A DNA stretch of 64,000 bases from Flavobacterium psychrophilum (GTDB lineage Bacteria; Bacteroidota; Bacteroidia; Flavobacteriales; Flavobacteriaceae): positions 34,921 through 98,920 of the forward strand of contig DZCQ01000003.1 in the NCBI GenBank assembly GCA_022730285.1, read 5' to 3'. The notes under the pieces are model-generated. The model did not search any database. It saw nothing but the letters and a program-made list of their open reading frames with translations, and had not been told where the DNA came from. The position numbers and the translations under genes are program-made. Below are positions 45,988-55,595 of this stretch, one piece after another (within the stretch, counting starts at the first letter, position 1; each line of letters starts with the position of its first letter).

Positions 45988-47394
45988 TTAGTGATTATCG
46001 TGATTATGATTGTTTTTTTCTCTTTCTTTTTTATAAAATTCTCCAGAAGATTTTAAAATACTTTTAACCTCAGCTTGTGCAATTACTGGGAATGATCTAG
46101 AGTATAGTAAAAACAACACGAAGAAAAACCCAATAGTACCTATAAATATTCCTATATCCACAAATGTAGGCTGAAACATAGTCCATGAAGATGGCAAGTA
46201 ATCTCTGTGTAAAGACGTTACGATAATTACAAATCTTTCAAACCACATTCCAATATTTACAATAATGGATATTACAAATGAAGCAATGATGCTAGTTCTA
46301 ATCTTTTTAACCCACATTACTTGAGGAGAAACAACATTAAAAATCATCATAAACCAATATGCCCACCAATATGGCCCTGTTGCTCTGTTTAGGAATGCGT
46401 ATTGTTCATATTCAACACCAGAATACCATGCCACAAACAATTCAGTAATATAAGCACAGCCGACAATAGAACCTGTAATCATTATAATAATATTCATCAA
46501 TTCTATATGCTGAATAGTAATATAATCTTCTAAATTAGAAACCTTTCGCATAATAATTAACAATGTGTTTACCATTGCGAAACCAGAGAAAACAGCACCT
46601 GCAACAAAGTAAGGTGGTAATATAGTGGTATGCCAACCTGGAATTACAGAAGTCGCAAAATCGAAAGATACAATTGTATGCACGGACAAAACCAAAGGTG
46701 TTGCTAAACCAGCTAATACAAGAGAAACTTCTTCAAAACGTTGCCAGTCTTTTGCTCTTCCTGACCACCCGAAACTTAATATAGAATATATTCTTTTGTT
46801 AAAAGGGGTAACTGCTCTATCTCTAAGCATTGCAAAATCGGGTAACAAACCAGTCCACCAAAACACCAATGATACAGAAAGATAAGTTGATATTGCAAAC
46901 ACGTCCCAAAGTAGTGGGGAATTGAAATTTGTCCATAGAGAGCCAAACTGATTTGGTATTGGTAAAACCCAATATGCTAACCAAGGTCTTCCCATGTGGA
47001 TAATAGGGAACAATCCAGCTTGCACTACTGCAAATATGGTCATAGCTTCCGCAGATCTATTAATTGCCATACGCCATTTTTGACGGAATAACAATAATAC
47101 AGCAGATATTAATGTACCAGCGTGACCGATACCAACCCACCAAACAAAGTTTGTAATATCCCAAGCCCAACCAACTGTTTTATTTAATCCCCAAGTTCCA
47201 ATACCAGTTCCAACGGTATATATCATACAGCCTAATCCCCATAAAAATGCAGCTAAAGCTATATAAAATACTGTCCACCATTGCTTATTGGCTTTACCTT
47301 CTACTGGTCTAGCTACATCGACAGTTATATCATGATATTTTTTATCACCTATAACTAAAGGTTTTCTAATGGGTGCTTCGTAATGAGACGACAT
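45988..47394 (-). CDS. actC: Alternative complex III quinol-binding subunit ActC (NrfD family)
   Basis: A 468-residue polytopic membrane protein with ten helices, related to NrfD/PsrC. It is expected to hold the menaquinol oxidation site next to ActB. Characteristic segments are NFVWWVGIGHAGTLISA (about 88-104), HMGRPWLAYW near 131-140 and HTIVSFDFA near 241-249. The C-terminus is charged and ends in a His/Asn-rich HNHDNH. A non-coding gap of about 308 bases separates it from actB upstream. Confidence 0.94.
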   Translation of the reverse strand: MSSHYEAPIRKPLVIGDKKYHDITVDVARPVEGKANKQWWTVFYIALAAFLWGLGCMIYTVGTGIGTWGLNKTVGWAWDITNFVWWVGIGHAGTLISAVLLLFRQKWRMAINRSAEAMTIFAVVQAGLFPIIHMGRPWLAYWVLPIPNQFGSLWTNFNSPLLWDVFAISTYLSVSLVFWWTGLLPDFAMLRDRAVTPFNKRIYSILSFGWSGRAKDWQRFEEVSLVLAGLATPLVLSVHTIVSFDFATSVIPGWHTTILPPYFVAGAVFSGFAMVNTLLIIMRKVSNLEDYITIQHIELMNIIIMITGSIVGCAYITELFVAWYSGVEYEQYAFLNRATGPYWWAYWFMMIFNVVSPQVMWVKKIRTSIIASFVISIIVNIGMWFERFVIIVTSLHRDYLPSSWTMFQPTFVDIGIFIGTIGFFFVLFLLYSRSFPVIAQAEVKSILKSSGEFYKKEREKNNHNHDNH

Positions 47395-47702
47395 AAATTA
47401 TTATATTTTTTATTAATTATTATTGAACTATGAAACCAACCTTTTTCTTAAATTTTTTTGTAATATTATTTTTGTAAATATCTGTTTATTAGCACTCTCA
47501 TACGGGCATCTAGGTATTTTTATTGTAAAAATGATGTTAAATCTGTAGTTAAATAGAGGCAAAAGATTTCAAATTTACAATTACAACATTTCTGGATATA
47601 TTAAAGTTTCTAACAAAGGCGTCTTAATTATTAAATAACTTGTTATGTATTTATATTTTATGAAATTAAAAACTAATTATCTTACCAATTTCTCAATTAC
47701 AA
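47395..47702. other. 308-bp AT-rich intergenic gap inside the act operon
   Basis: All other junctions in this operon are under 60 bases, so a 308-base gap between actB and actC is out of place. I see no open reading frame, no clear terminator hairpin and no strong promoter. A TAAATTTG box on the minus strand (47570-47577) lacks a partner TTG. It could hold an internal promoter, a processing site or a small RNA, none of which I can support. Confidence 0.5.
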
Positions 47703-50700
47703 TTAATTTCTAACCTTTACATGGTAAAAAACATTAGGTTGTGTACCAATATGTTCTAATAAATGATACATTCTTTTATCTTCTGAAAGTTCTGCAACTT
47801 TACTTTCCTTATTATTTACATCTCCAAAAATCATTGCACCAGTAGTACAAGCATTAGAACATGCAGTTTGAAATTCACCATCTGTAACTGGACGTCCTGC
47901 AATTTTAGCTTTTAATATGGTAGCTTGTGTCATTTGAATACACATAGAACATTTTTCCATGACTCCTCTAGAACGAACTACAACATCTGGATTGATTACC
48001 ATACGTCCTAAATCATCGTTCATAAAATAATCAAATTCTTTATTTTCATTGTATAAAAACCAATTAAAACGACGAACTTTATAAGGACAGTTGTTTGCAC
48101 AATAACGAGTACCTACACAACGATTATACGCCATTTGATTTTGCCCTTGAAGTCCATGTGATGTTGCCGCAACTGGACAAACAGTTTCGCAAGGAGCATG
48201 ATTACAATGCTGACACATTACTGGTTGGAATGCAACTTGTGGATTTTCTGATGGATTTTCTAATTCTGCAAAAGTATGAATACTGTCCATAAGTCCAGAT
48301 GCATTTTCTTTTACTACATCATCTTCTTCGAAAGTGCTTTTGGAAGAATAATATCTATCTATTCGCAACCAATGCATATCTCTACTTCTTCGTACCTCCG
48401 ATTTTCCAACTACTGGCACATTATTTTCTGCATGGCAAGCAATAACACAAGCTCCACAACCAGTACAAGCATTTAAGTCAATTGAAAGGTTAAAATGATG
48501 CCCTATAGATCTATCAAAAGATTCCCATAAATCAACTTTCTTAGAAGCAACTTCTTGATGATCTAAAGAAACCATAGGAACTAAATTCCATTCTTTAGCA
48601 TCTTTAGTATTAAAAATTTCTAGGGTTGTTTCTTTAATAATATCGCCACGCCCCATTAAAGTTTTTTGCAATTGAACACAGGCAAACTCATGCTCTCCTT
48701 CTTCTTTTGTAACAGAAACATTTTGTACACTGTTAAAGTTTTTGTATAAAGTATATGCATTAACCCCAACTTGCATTTCTTTTTTCATCGCGGCTTTTCG
48801 TCCATAACCTAATGCTAGTCCAATAGTTCCCTTGGCTTGACCTGGCTGAATTATAACAGGAACGTTTTGTAATTTTTCTCCATCAACTGTTAATGTAACA
48901 TAACTTCCGTTTAAACCTCCATTTGCTACATTCCAGTTTTCAAGATCCAACACTTTAGCGTCTGCTTGAGAAACAGTAACATAATTATCCCAAGAGGCAC
49001 GAGTTATAGGGTCTGGAAATTCTTGTAACCAAGGATTATTTGCTTGTTGCCCATCGCCTAAACCAGTTTTTGTATATAAACTTAGTTCTAATTTAAATGG
49101 AGTTGATTTTGTTAATTCAGTAGCAGCAACAATAAAATTACGGTTTGTAAAATTATTTTGCACAACCCCATCAGTAACTACTACCATCCCATCGTGTACT
49201 AATTGATTCCATGATTTAGAACCGTTCCAAGAAGAACGCAGATAATCATAAATTGTTTGTGTACTTCCATTCCAAGACAATAATGCATCTTGAAATTGGG
49301 TTGTTTTAAATAAAGGACGTATGGTAGGTTGCGTTAATGAATAGCTACCTTTTACAATACTTACATCTCCCCATGATTCTAAATAATGTGGTATTGCAAC
49401 AGCAATGGTAGATACTAATGCTGTTTCGTCCTCTTTCATTGTAAAAGAAACGGATAGTTTTACTTTTTTAATTGCTTCGGCAAATTCTTTGCCATTTGGC
49501 AGAGTATAAACTGGATTTACCCCATTCATAATTAAAGTATGCACTGCACCAGATTTTATTTCAGATATAAGTTGCTTAATTTCCTTATCATTTCCTTTTC
49601 TTATCTGCCTAGTATGTGTTGTATCAAAAGCTTCGCTATTTAATACTTTATTAATTGCTAGCACTAGTAATTGTGCGTTTTTATCGTCAAGTCCAGATAC
49701 CAAAACCCCTTTACTTCCAGCGGTTTTTAATTGTTGTCCTGCCTTTGTGATACTATCTTCATTACCTATTTTTTCTGTTGGTATTGTGTTACCAGTTACA
49801 ATATTGTAAATTTTAACTAATGCTGCTTTTTGATGTGTAGCAGTCATTGGGATTCGTTTATCAGCAGCAGCTCCAGAAAGCGTCATATTAGATTCAAATT
49901 GAAAATGACGAGACATTTTTCCATTTGCAGGAATGCGTCCTTTTGCATATCCAGCATCAAAACCACCACCTTGCCAATCTCCAAGAAAGTCAGCTCCGAT
50001 TGAAACTATCACATTTGCTTTTGCAAAATCATAATTCACAATTGCTCTTTCTCCATAAACCTCTTGAAAAGCATCTAATGCATTAGAGCAAGAAACCGCA
50101 TCATAAACTACATGTTTTGCATTCGCATTTGCGTTTAAAAATTGGTTGATTAATTTATCGGTTGAGGGAGATGCTGTGGTATTGGTTAAAAAAACTACTT
50201 TTCCTCCTTTTGCCTTAGCATCTGCAATACTAGAAATTATTTTATCGTTTACATCTTTCCATGTGGCATCTTTTCCATGTATCTTTGAATTTTTAAGACG
50301 CATATTGTCATATAAAGAAAGTACTGATGCGTGTACACGAGCATTTGCATGAAAATTAGCTCCTTCAAAATTGTTATTTTCAATTTTAATAGGTCTTCCT
50401 TCTCTGGTTTTCACTAAAATATTTGCAAAATCAAATCCATCAGCCATAGTAGTTGCATAATAATCGGCTATTCCTGGTACAATTTGTATGGGTTGCACTA
50501 CATATGGAATAGATTTATGCACAGGACCTTCACATGCTGCAATGGTAGCTGCTGCAGTACTAAATCCTACATATTTAAGAAAATCACGGCGTGAGGTAGT
50601 GGACGAGGCTAATGTAGCTGCATCACCTAAAAATTCATCTGTAGGAATTTCTTCTACAAATTCATTATTTCTAAGCGTCTCAACAATAGAACTATTTTCG

Positions 50701-50744
50701 TTTAGTTCTTCAACACTTTTCCAGTATTTTTTGTTTGATGACAT
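47703..50744 (-). CDS. actB: Alternative complex III subunit ActB (molybdopterin-like plus iron-sulfur)
   Basis: A 1013-residue fusion of a catalytically dead molybdopterin-oxidoreductase-like domain and an iron-sulfur domain. The N-terminus has a long lead then a twin-arginine signal SRRDFLKYVGFSTAAATIAAC near 52-72, matching the known Tat-type variant. The C-terminal half has four iron-sulfur clusters: CTGCGACVIACH, CQHCNHAPCETVC, CVGTRYCANNC, and CSMCIQM/CSNAC. It passes electrons from the ActC quinol site to the ActA haems. It lies 55 bases after actA. Confidence 0.95.
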   Translation of the reverse strand: MSSNKKYWKSVEELNENSSIVETLRNNEFVEEIPTDEFLGDAATLASSTTSRRDFLKYVGFSTAAATIAACEGPVHKSIPYVVQPIQIVPGIADYYATTMADGFDFANILVKTREGRPIKIENNNFEGANFHANARVHASVLSLYDNMRLKNSKIHGKDATWKDVNDKIISSIADAKAKGGKVVFLTNTTASPSTDKLINQFLNANANAKHVVYDAVSCSNALDAFQEVYGERAIVNYDFAKANVIVSIGADFLGDWQGGGFDAGYAKGRIPANGKMSRHFQFESNMTLSGAAADKRIPMTATHQKAALVKIYNIVTGNTIPTEKIGNEDSITKAGQQLKTAGSKGVLVSGLDDKNAQLLVLAINKVLNSEAFDTTHTRQIRKGNDKEIKQLISEIKSGAVHTLIMNGVNPVYTLPNGKEFAEAIKKVKLSVSFTMKEDETALVSTIAVAIPHYLESWGDVSIVKGSYSLTQPTIRPLFKTTQFQDALLSWNGSTQTIYDYLRSSWNGSKSWNQLVHDGMVVVTDGVVQNNFTNRNFIVAATELTKSTPFKLELSLYTKTGLGDGQQANNPWLQEFPDPITRASWDNYVTVSQADAKVLDLENWNVANGGLNGSYVTLTVDGEKLQNVPVIIQPGQAKGTIGLALGYGRKAAMKKEMQVGVNAYTLYKNFNSVQNVSVTKEEGEHEFACVQLQKTLMGRGDIIKETTLEIFNTKDAKEWNLVPMVSLDHQEVASKKVDLWESFDRSIGHHFNLSIDLNACTGCGACVIACHAENNVPVVGKSEVRRSRDMHWLRIDRYYSSKSTFEEDDVVKENASGLMDSIHTFAELENPSENPQVAFQPVMCQHCNHAPCETVCPVAATSHGLQGQNQMAYNRCVGTRYCANNCPYKVRRFNWFLYNENKEFDYFMNDDLGRMVINPDVVVRSRGVMEKCSMCIQMTQATILKAKIAGRPVTDGEFQTACSNACTTGAMIFGDVNNKESKVAELSEDKRMYHLLEHIGTQPNVFYHVKVRN

Positions 50745-50799
50745 ATATTCTTGTTGTTTAATCTTTTATTACACTAAATTTAGAAATCTCAAAATAAGT

Positions 50800-52074
50800 T
50801 TAGTAATGACATTTTCCACATTCTAATCCACCCATTTGTGCTGCGGTTAGCTTATCCACCCCATATTTTTTAGATAATTCTTGGTGAATTTTTTTGTAGT
50901 AATCATTACCCTCCATTTTAACATTGGTTTCTCGATGACAATTAATACACCAACCCATAGTTAATGGTGCGAATTGCTTTTGTATTTCGTATGTTTCTAC
51001 TGGACCATGGCATTTTTGACATTCTATTCCCGCCACTGTTACGTGTTGTGAGTGGTTAAAATATACAAAGTCTGGTAAGTTATGAATACGAACCCATTTT
51101 ACAGGTTTCGTTTTCCCAGTATATTTTTGGGTGGCTTTATCCCAACCTACCGCATCATATAATTTTTGAATCTCGGCAGTATAAAATTCCTTACTATATT
51201 CTACATATGTTGAATCTGCATCTCCTTGAAATTCAGAAATGTTTTTATGACAGTTCATACATACATTTAATGAAGGAATACCAGCACTTTTACTAGTTCT
51301 TGCTGCAGAATGGCAATACTTACAATCTATACCATTATCTCCAGCGTGAATTTTGTGGGAATAATGAATTGGCTGTATTGGAGCGTAGTTTTCGTTTACA
51401 TCTATTTGCATCATATATCCGTAGGCAAAATAAGCACTTGCTAGGAGCAATAATATTACAGATACTAATACAAGAAACTGATTTTTTGCAAAGGCTAACC
51501 ACAAAGGCATTAATCCTACATTTGATTTTATAGGAATATTATTCGCTTGAGCGACTCTTTTCAAAACATAATAAACCATAGAAAGCATTAGCAATAACAC
51601 CGCTAATATACCTGCCAACAAGCCAAGAATTAGCTCGTTTGAAATAAAATCTTCGCCTTCTGTTTTAGCCCCTGCTGTAGCAGCGGGTGCTTTTACCTCA
51701 GGTTTTGGTTCAGAGGTGTAAGCTAGAATATTATCTACATCTTTATCCGATAATTGAGGGAATGCCGTCATCGGAATTTTGTTATTATCATTATAGACTT
51801 TTACAGCATCTGCGTCGCCTGAAGCAATAAGAGCAGCACTATTTTTAATCCATTTTCCAAGCCAAGCCCTATCTCTTGTTTGAGCAATTCCTCGCAAAGC
51901 TGGACCAGTCATTTTCGCATCTAACTTATGACAGGCAGCACAGTTAGCGTTGAACAGAGCTTTCCCAGCAGCAGCATCGCCTTGTGCATAAACAGTAAAT
52001 GAAACGGACAATGAAAGCATTACTTGTAATACTATTGTCTTAAAAATTGATTTATGGTAACCCACTTTTTTCAT
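50800..52074 (-). CDS. actA: Alternative complex III multihaem cytochrome ActA with N-terminal monohaem domain
   Basis: First gene of the operon. The 424-residue protein has a signal peptide (cleavage near 30), a monohaem cytochrome c domain (CAACH at 45-49), a transmembrane helix (about 145-170), a second helix near 195-218, and a pentahaem domain with CKYCH, CMNCH, CQKCH, CINCH and CGKCH. In total six CXXCH motifs are visible. The N-terminal monohaem domain plus first helix is duplicated as a separate gene at 58609-59139. The name follows the F. johnsoniae system. Confidence 0.93.
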   Translation of the reverse strand: MKKVGYHKSIFKTIVLQVMLSLSVSFTVYAQGDAAAGKALFNANCAACHKLDAKMTGPALRGIAQTRDRAWLGKWIKNSAALIASGDADAVKVYNDNNKIPMTAFPQLSDKDVDNILAYTSEPKPEVKAPAATAGAKTEGEDFISNELILGLLAGILAVLLLMLSMVYYVLKRVAQANNIPIKSNVGLMPLWLAFAKNQFLVLVSVILLLLASAYFAYGYMMQIDVNENYAPIQPIHYSHKIHAGDNGIDCKYCHSAARTSKSAGIPSLNVCMNCHKNISEFQGDADSTYVEYSKEFYTAEIQKLYDAVGWDKATQKYTGKTKPVKWVRIHNLPDFVYFNHSQHVTVAGIECQKCHGPVETYEIQKQFAPLTMGWCINCHRETNVKMEGNDYYKKIHQELSKKYGVDKLTAAQMGGLECGKCHY

Positions 52075-52607
52075 ATTTTAAATGATTAACATCTAAGATT
52101 TGCACTCTACTTACTTAAAGTAAAATGTGCCATTTTAAAAAACCCCAACAAAAATACAATATATTAATTATTCCGTAAACCTTAAATTTATCTTAAATTG
52201 TAATTTATTTTTATTCTAAATAAACAATTCGTGTAAGTTGTTATTACAAAAACAGTTGCACTCCATATCATTTCTATACAAATAAAATAACAAAAATAAA
52301 TTTTTTAAAACTTAATGGCAATATTTGCTAACACATTATTAATCTTATCAAATATTAAACGAAACACATAAAACAAAATTTTAAATATAGAAAGGGTTTA
52401 ACAGTCTATTCTATGTAACAAAAATAGTTTTGTTATAACCAATATAATATGACAATTATCATATTACATAACAACATAAAGAAAAAGCGAAAAATTATAG
52501 ATATAAAACAAGCAAACTAAAGTGTTTCCGAAAAAGTAGAAAGAATTTAAACACATATTTTTGACTATTCTAAAATAGAAACTGTATTTTTGTAAAAAAT
52601 ATTTGCC
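52075..52607. other. 533-bp AT-rich divergent intergenic region
   Basis: Between actA (minus) and the SPOR gene (plus). It contains a full plus-strand promoter at its right end and a weak minus-strand box (TATTTTTG, 52149-52156) about 75 bases before actA. The centre (about 52160-52550) is very AT-rich with no open frame or clear repeat. A respiratory-operon control region is expected here but I see no recognisable operator. Confidence 0.5.
52561..52592 (+). promoter_or_regulatory. Promoter of the SPOR-domain gene
   Basis: TTG at 52561-52563, 21 bases, TATTTTTG at 52585-52592; full match to the Bacteroidetes consensus, 15 bases before the ATG at 52608. Confidence 0.75.
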
Positions 52608-52997
52608 ATGAAGCTTTCTATATACCAAAAGGTAATTTTAATTTTTGTTTATATCGGTATAATTCCATTTAATGGTTTTGCACAAGAAAACACAACCATT
52701 TTGACCCAAAACCCAAGATTTGAGGGGTTACTAAATGAAAAGCGAAAAATCAATCCATCTATTACCATTACTGATGTATATAAAATACAGATTTATAGTG
52801 GAGATAATGAAGCCTCAAAAAATTCTTTAGCAGAATTTAGAAACAACAACAAAACGACTGATGCAACTATTGTGTTTAGCACACCAATATATAAGGTATG
52901 GGTAGGCAGCTACAAAACAAGGATAGAGGCCGAAAAAAAATTGCAAGAAATCAAGAAAAAATATCCAAATTGTTTCATAATAAAGCCAAATAAGTAA
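52608..52997 (+). CDS. Secreted SPOR-domain protein
   Basis: A 129-residue protein with a signal peptide (MKLSIYQKVILIFVYIGIIP..., cleavage near residue 25 at FAQ) and a C-terminal SPOR domain (about 55-129: YKIQIYSGD, FSTPIYKVWVGSYKTRIEAE, PNCFIIKPN). SPOR domains bind peptidoglycan strands lacking stem peptides, as at division septa. It lies 91 bases before the RND exporter in the same direction and may share its transcript. Confidence 0.82.
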   Translation: MKLSIYQKVILIFVYIGIIPFNGFAQENTTILTQNPRFEGLLNEKRKINPSITITDVYKIQIYSGDNEASKNSLAEFRNNNKTTDATIVFSTPIYKVWVGSYKTRIEAEKKLQEIKKKYPNCFIIKPNK

Positions 52998-53088
52998 AAA
53001 ATACCATTAATTTGAAACAAACATGCAATTTTGTAAAAAATGAATAAAAAAAAAAGAAATTACAAGCTACTACAAAAGTATAATTAGA

Positions 53089-55494
53089 ATGAAAAAAGTA
53101 TTAAATGCCGGATTTTGGGGATTGGTAGCGAGGATAATTCTAAGAAATAGAGTGTTCTTTTTGGGTGGAATTATCTTAATAACTGTCTTTTTTGGATTCC
53201 AATGGAAAAATATAAAATTCACACAAACAGAAGCAAACTTAATTCCGTACGATGATCAGATTAATATAGATTATAGAACATTTTTACAAAATTTTGGAGA
53301 GGAAGGAAACCTTGTAGTTATTGCAACCAAAGACCCAAAATTATTTACCCCAAAAGTATATGGACAATGGACAAGGTTAATGAATACTTTAAGCTCTAAA
53401 AAGGAAGTAGAGTTAGTAATTTCGATAAATAACTTAAAAAAATTAGTAAAAAATGATGCTTTAGAAAAATTTGAATTAACCCCATTAATTAATCCTAAAA
53501 AAAGCACCAATAAAGATTATTTGCTAAAAATAAAATCTGAATTATTACAAAACATGCCTTTTTATGAAGGTTTGCTTTTCAATAAAAAATCAGGAGCAAT
53601 ACGCTCGGCAATTTATCTTGATAAAAAGATTATAAATACCAAAGCAAGAAAAGATTTTATCTTAAACACGCTAATTCCAGAGATAGAGAAATTTGAAAAA
53701 GCAACTTCGATAAAATTGCATACCTCTGGAATGCCTTATATTAGAACGCTTAATGCAAAAACCATAATTGATGAAATTGGTCTGTTTATTGTAGCCGCAC
53801 TTTTAATCACCTCATTTATATTTTATTTGTTTTTTCGCTCCATACGAGCCACTTTAATCTCTATGGGGATAGTAATTATTGGTGTTATGTGGTCTTTTGG
53901 TTTTCTAGGACTACTTGGTTATGAAATAACAGTTTTAACAGCATTAGTCCCAACATTAGTTATTGTAATTGGAATTCCGAATTGCATCTTTTTAATAAAT
54001 AAATACCATCAAGAATACAAAAAACACAGCAACAAAGCTAAGGCAATACAAAGAGTAATTACCAAAACAGGTACAGCAACCTTAATGACAAATTTAACAA
54101 CGGCATTAGGATTTGCAACTTTTATAGTAACTAATAATGTGCTATTAACAGAATTTGGAGTAGTTACATCAATTAATATTATTGCATTATATTTATTGTG
54201 TCTAATCTTAATTCCAATATTCTATAGCTATATACCAGCTCCTAGCCCAAGGCATTTAGAACATTTAGACAGAGAATATCTAACATCATTTATGAATTGG
54301 ATAGTAAATACTGTAAAATATAACCGAATTAGTGTATATATTGTATCCATAATATTGTTAATAATAGGAATAATAGGGATTTATGAAATTAGAATATCAG
54401 GCAGCATTATTGAAGATATGCCAAAAAAAACAGCTTTCTTTGATGATATTCGATTTTTTGAACAGGAATTTGACGGTGTAATGCCATTAGAAATAATGAT
54501 AGACACCAAACATAAAAAAGGTGTCATGAAGCTTTCTATGCTTAAAAAGATGGAAAAACTAGAAGAAACTATTCAAGAAATTCCAGAATTATCCAAACCA
54601 ATTTCTATCGTAAACCTAGTTAAATACTCTAAACAAGCTTATTACAATGGAAACCCAGAATATTACGAACTTCCAACATCTCAAGAGCAAGCATTTATAC
54701 TAAGTTACGCTAAAAACGGAGCTAAAAATGGGAAAGAAAATCTGATGACAAGTTATGTAGATTCTACAGGACAATATGCCAGAATAACCACCTTTATCAA
54801 AGATGAAAATGGCGAAAAAATGGATGGAATAGAAGCACAACTAAAAGCAAAAGCCGCAAAACTATTTCCAGAACCGAAATACCATGTTATTATTACAGGG
54901 AAAGCATCGGTATTTCAAAAGGGGACAAAATATTTATTAGACAATTTACTCTCATCACTATTATTTGCCTTTTTCATAACTGGCGGATTAGTAGCAATAA
55001 TGTTTCGTTCTATTAAAATGGTATTGGTTTGCATCATTCCAAATTTATTACCATTACTGATGACTGCTGGGTTAATGGGATTTTTAGGAATTCCGTTAAA
55101 ACCATCTACTATTTTAGTTTTTGGAATAGCATTCGGGCTTTCAGTAGATGACACATTGCGATTTTTAGCACAATACAGACTAGAGTTGTCTAGAAATGAC
55201 TGGAAAATTAAAAAATCAGTATTAGCAACGTTTAATGATGCAGGTATTAGTATGTTTTACACCTCAATCGTCCTGTTTTTTGGCTTTTCAGTATTTATGC
55301 TTTCAAGCTTTGGAGGTACAGTAGCACTTGGCGGATTAGTGGCTTTAACACTCTTTTTCGGGATGCTTTCAAATTTAGTTTTGCTTCCATCCCTTGTCTT
55401 ATCATTCAACAAAAATTTAGTAAAAAAACAAGAATATTACGAACCAATTATAGATATTACAGAGCCTAGCGATGCCGAAATAGAGAATTTGTAA
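53089..55494 (+). CDS. RND/MMPL family exporter
   Basis: An 801-residue inner membrane protein with twelve transmembrane helices in two six-helix halves, each after a large periplasmic loop (about 40-215 and 435-620), the layout of RND permeases of the MMPL/HpnN/Patched branch. The proton-relay helix reads GFGLSVDDTLRFLAQYR-like (VFGIAFGLSVDDT near 680). The substrate is unknown; lipid or sterol-like cargo is usual in this branch. No membrane fusion protein is adjacent. Confidence 0.88.
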   Translation: MKKVLNAGFWGLVARIILRNRVFFLGGIILITVFFGFQWKNIKFTQTEANLIPYDDQINIDYRTFLQNFGEEGNLVVIATKDPKLFTPKVYGQWTRLMNTLSSKKEVELVISINNLKKLVKNDALEKFELTPLINPKKSTNKDYLLKIKSELLQNMPFYEGLLFNKKSGAIRSAIYLDKKIINTKARKDFILNTLIPEIEKFEKATSIKLHTSGMPYIRTLNAKTIIDEIGLFIVAALLITSFIFYLFFRSIRATLISMGIVIIGVMWSFGFLGLLGYEITVLTALVPTLVIVIGIPNCIFLINKYHQEYKKHSNKAKAIQRVITKTGTATLMTNLTTALGFATFIVTNNVLLTEFGVVTSINIIALYLLCLILIPIFYSYIPAPSPRHLEHLDREYLTSFMNWIVNTVKYNRISVYIVSIILLIIGIIGIYEIRISGSIIEDMPKKTAFFDDIRFFEQEFDGVMPLEIMIDTKHKKGVMKLSMLKKMEKLEETIQEIPELSKPISIVNLVKYSKQAYYNGNPEYYELPTSQEQAFILSYAKNGAKNGKENLMTSYVDSTGQYARITTFIKDENGEKMDGIEAQLKAKAAKLFPEPKYHVIITGKASVFQKGTKYLLDNLLSSLLFAFFITGGLVAIMFRSIKMVLVCIIPNLLPLLMTAGLMGFLGIPLKPSTILVFGIAFGLSVDDTLRFLAQYRLELSRNDWKIKKSVLATFNDAGISMFYTSIVLFFGFSVFMLSSFGGTVALGGLVALTLFFGMLSNLVLLPSLVLSFNKNLVKKQEYYEPIIDITEPSDAEIENL

Positions 55495-55543
55495 AATAAA
55501 CTATTTTTAATAAAAAGGACTTGTAAGCAACCCAAAATCCCTC

Positions 55544-55573
55544 TTGAAAAAATCAAAAAATCAATTATATTTG
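55544..55573 (+). promoter_or_regulatory. Promoter of asnS
   Basis: TTG at 55544-55546, 19 bases, TATATTTG at 55566-55573, ending 22 bases before the ATG at 55596. Confidence 0.7.
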
Positions 55574-55595
55574 CACAAAAATATTTATCACCAAA

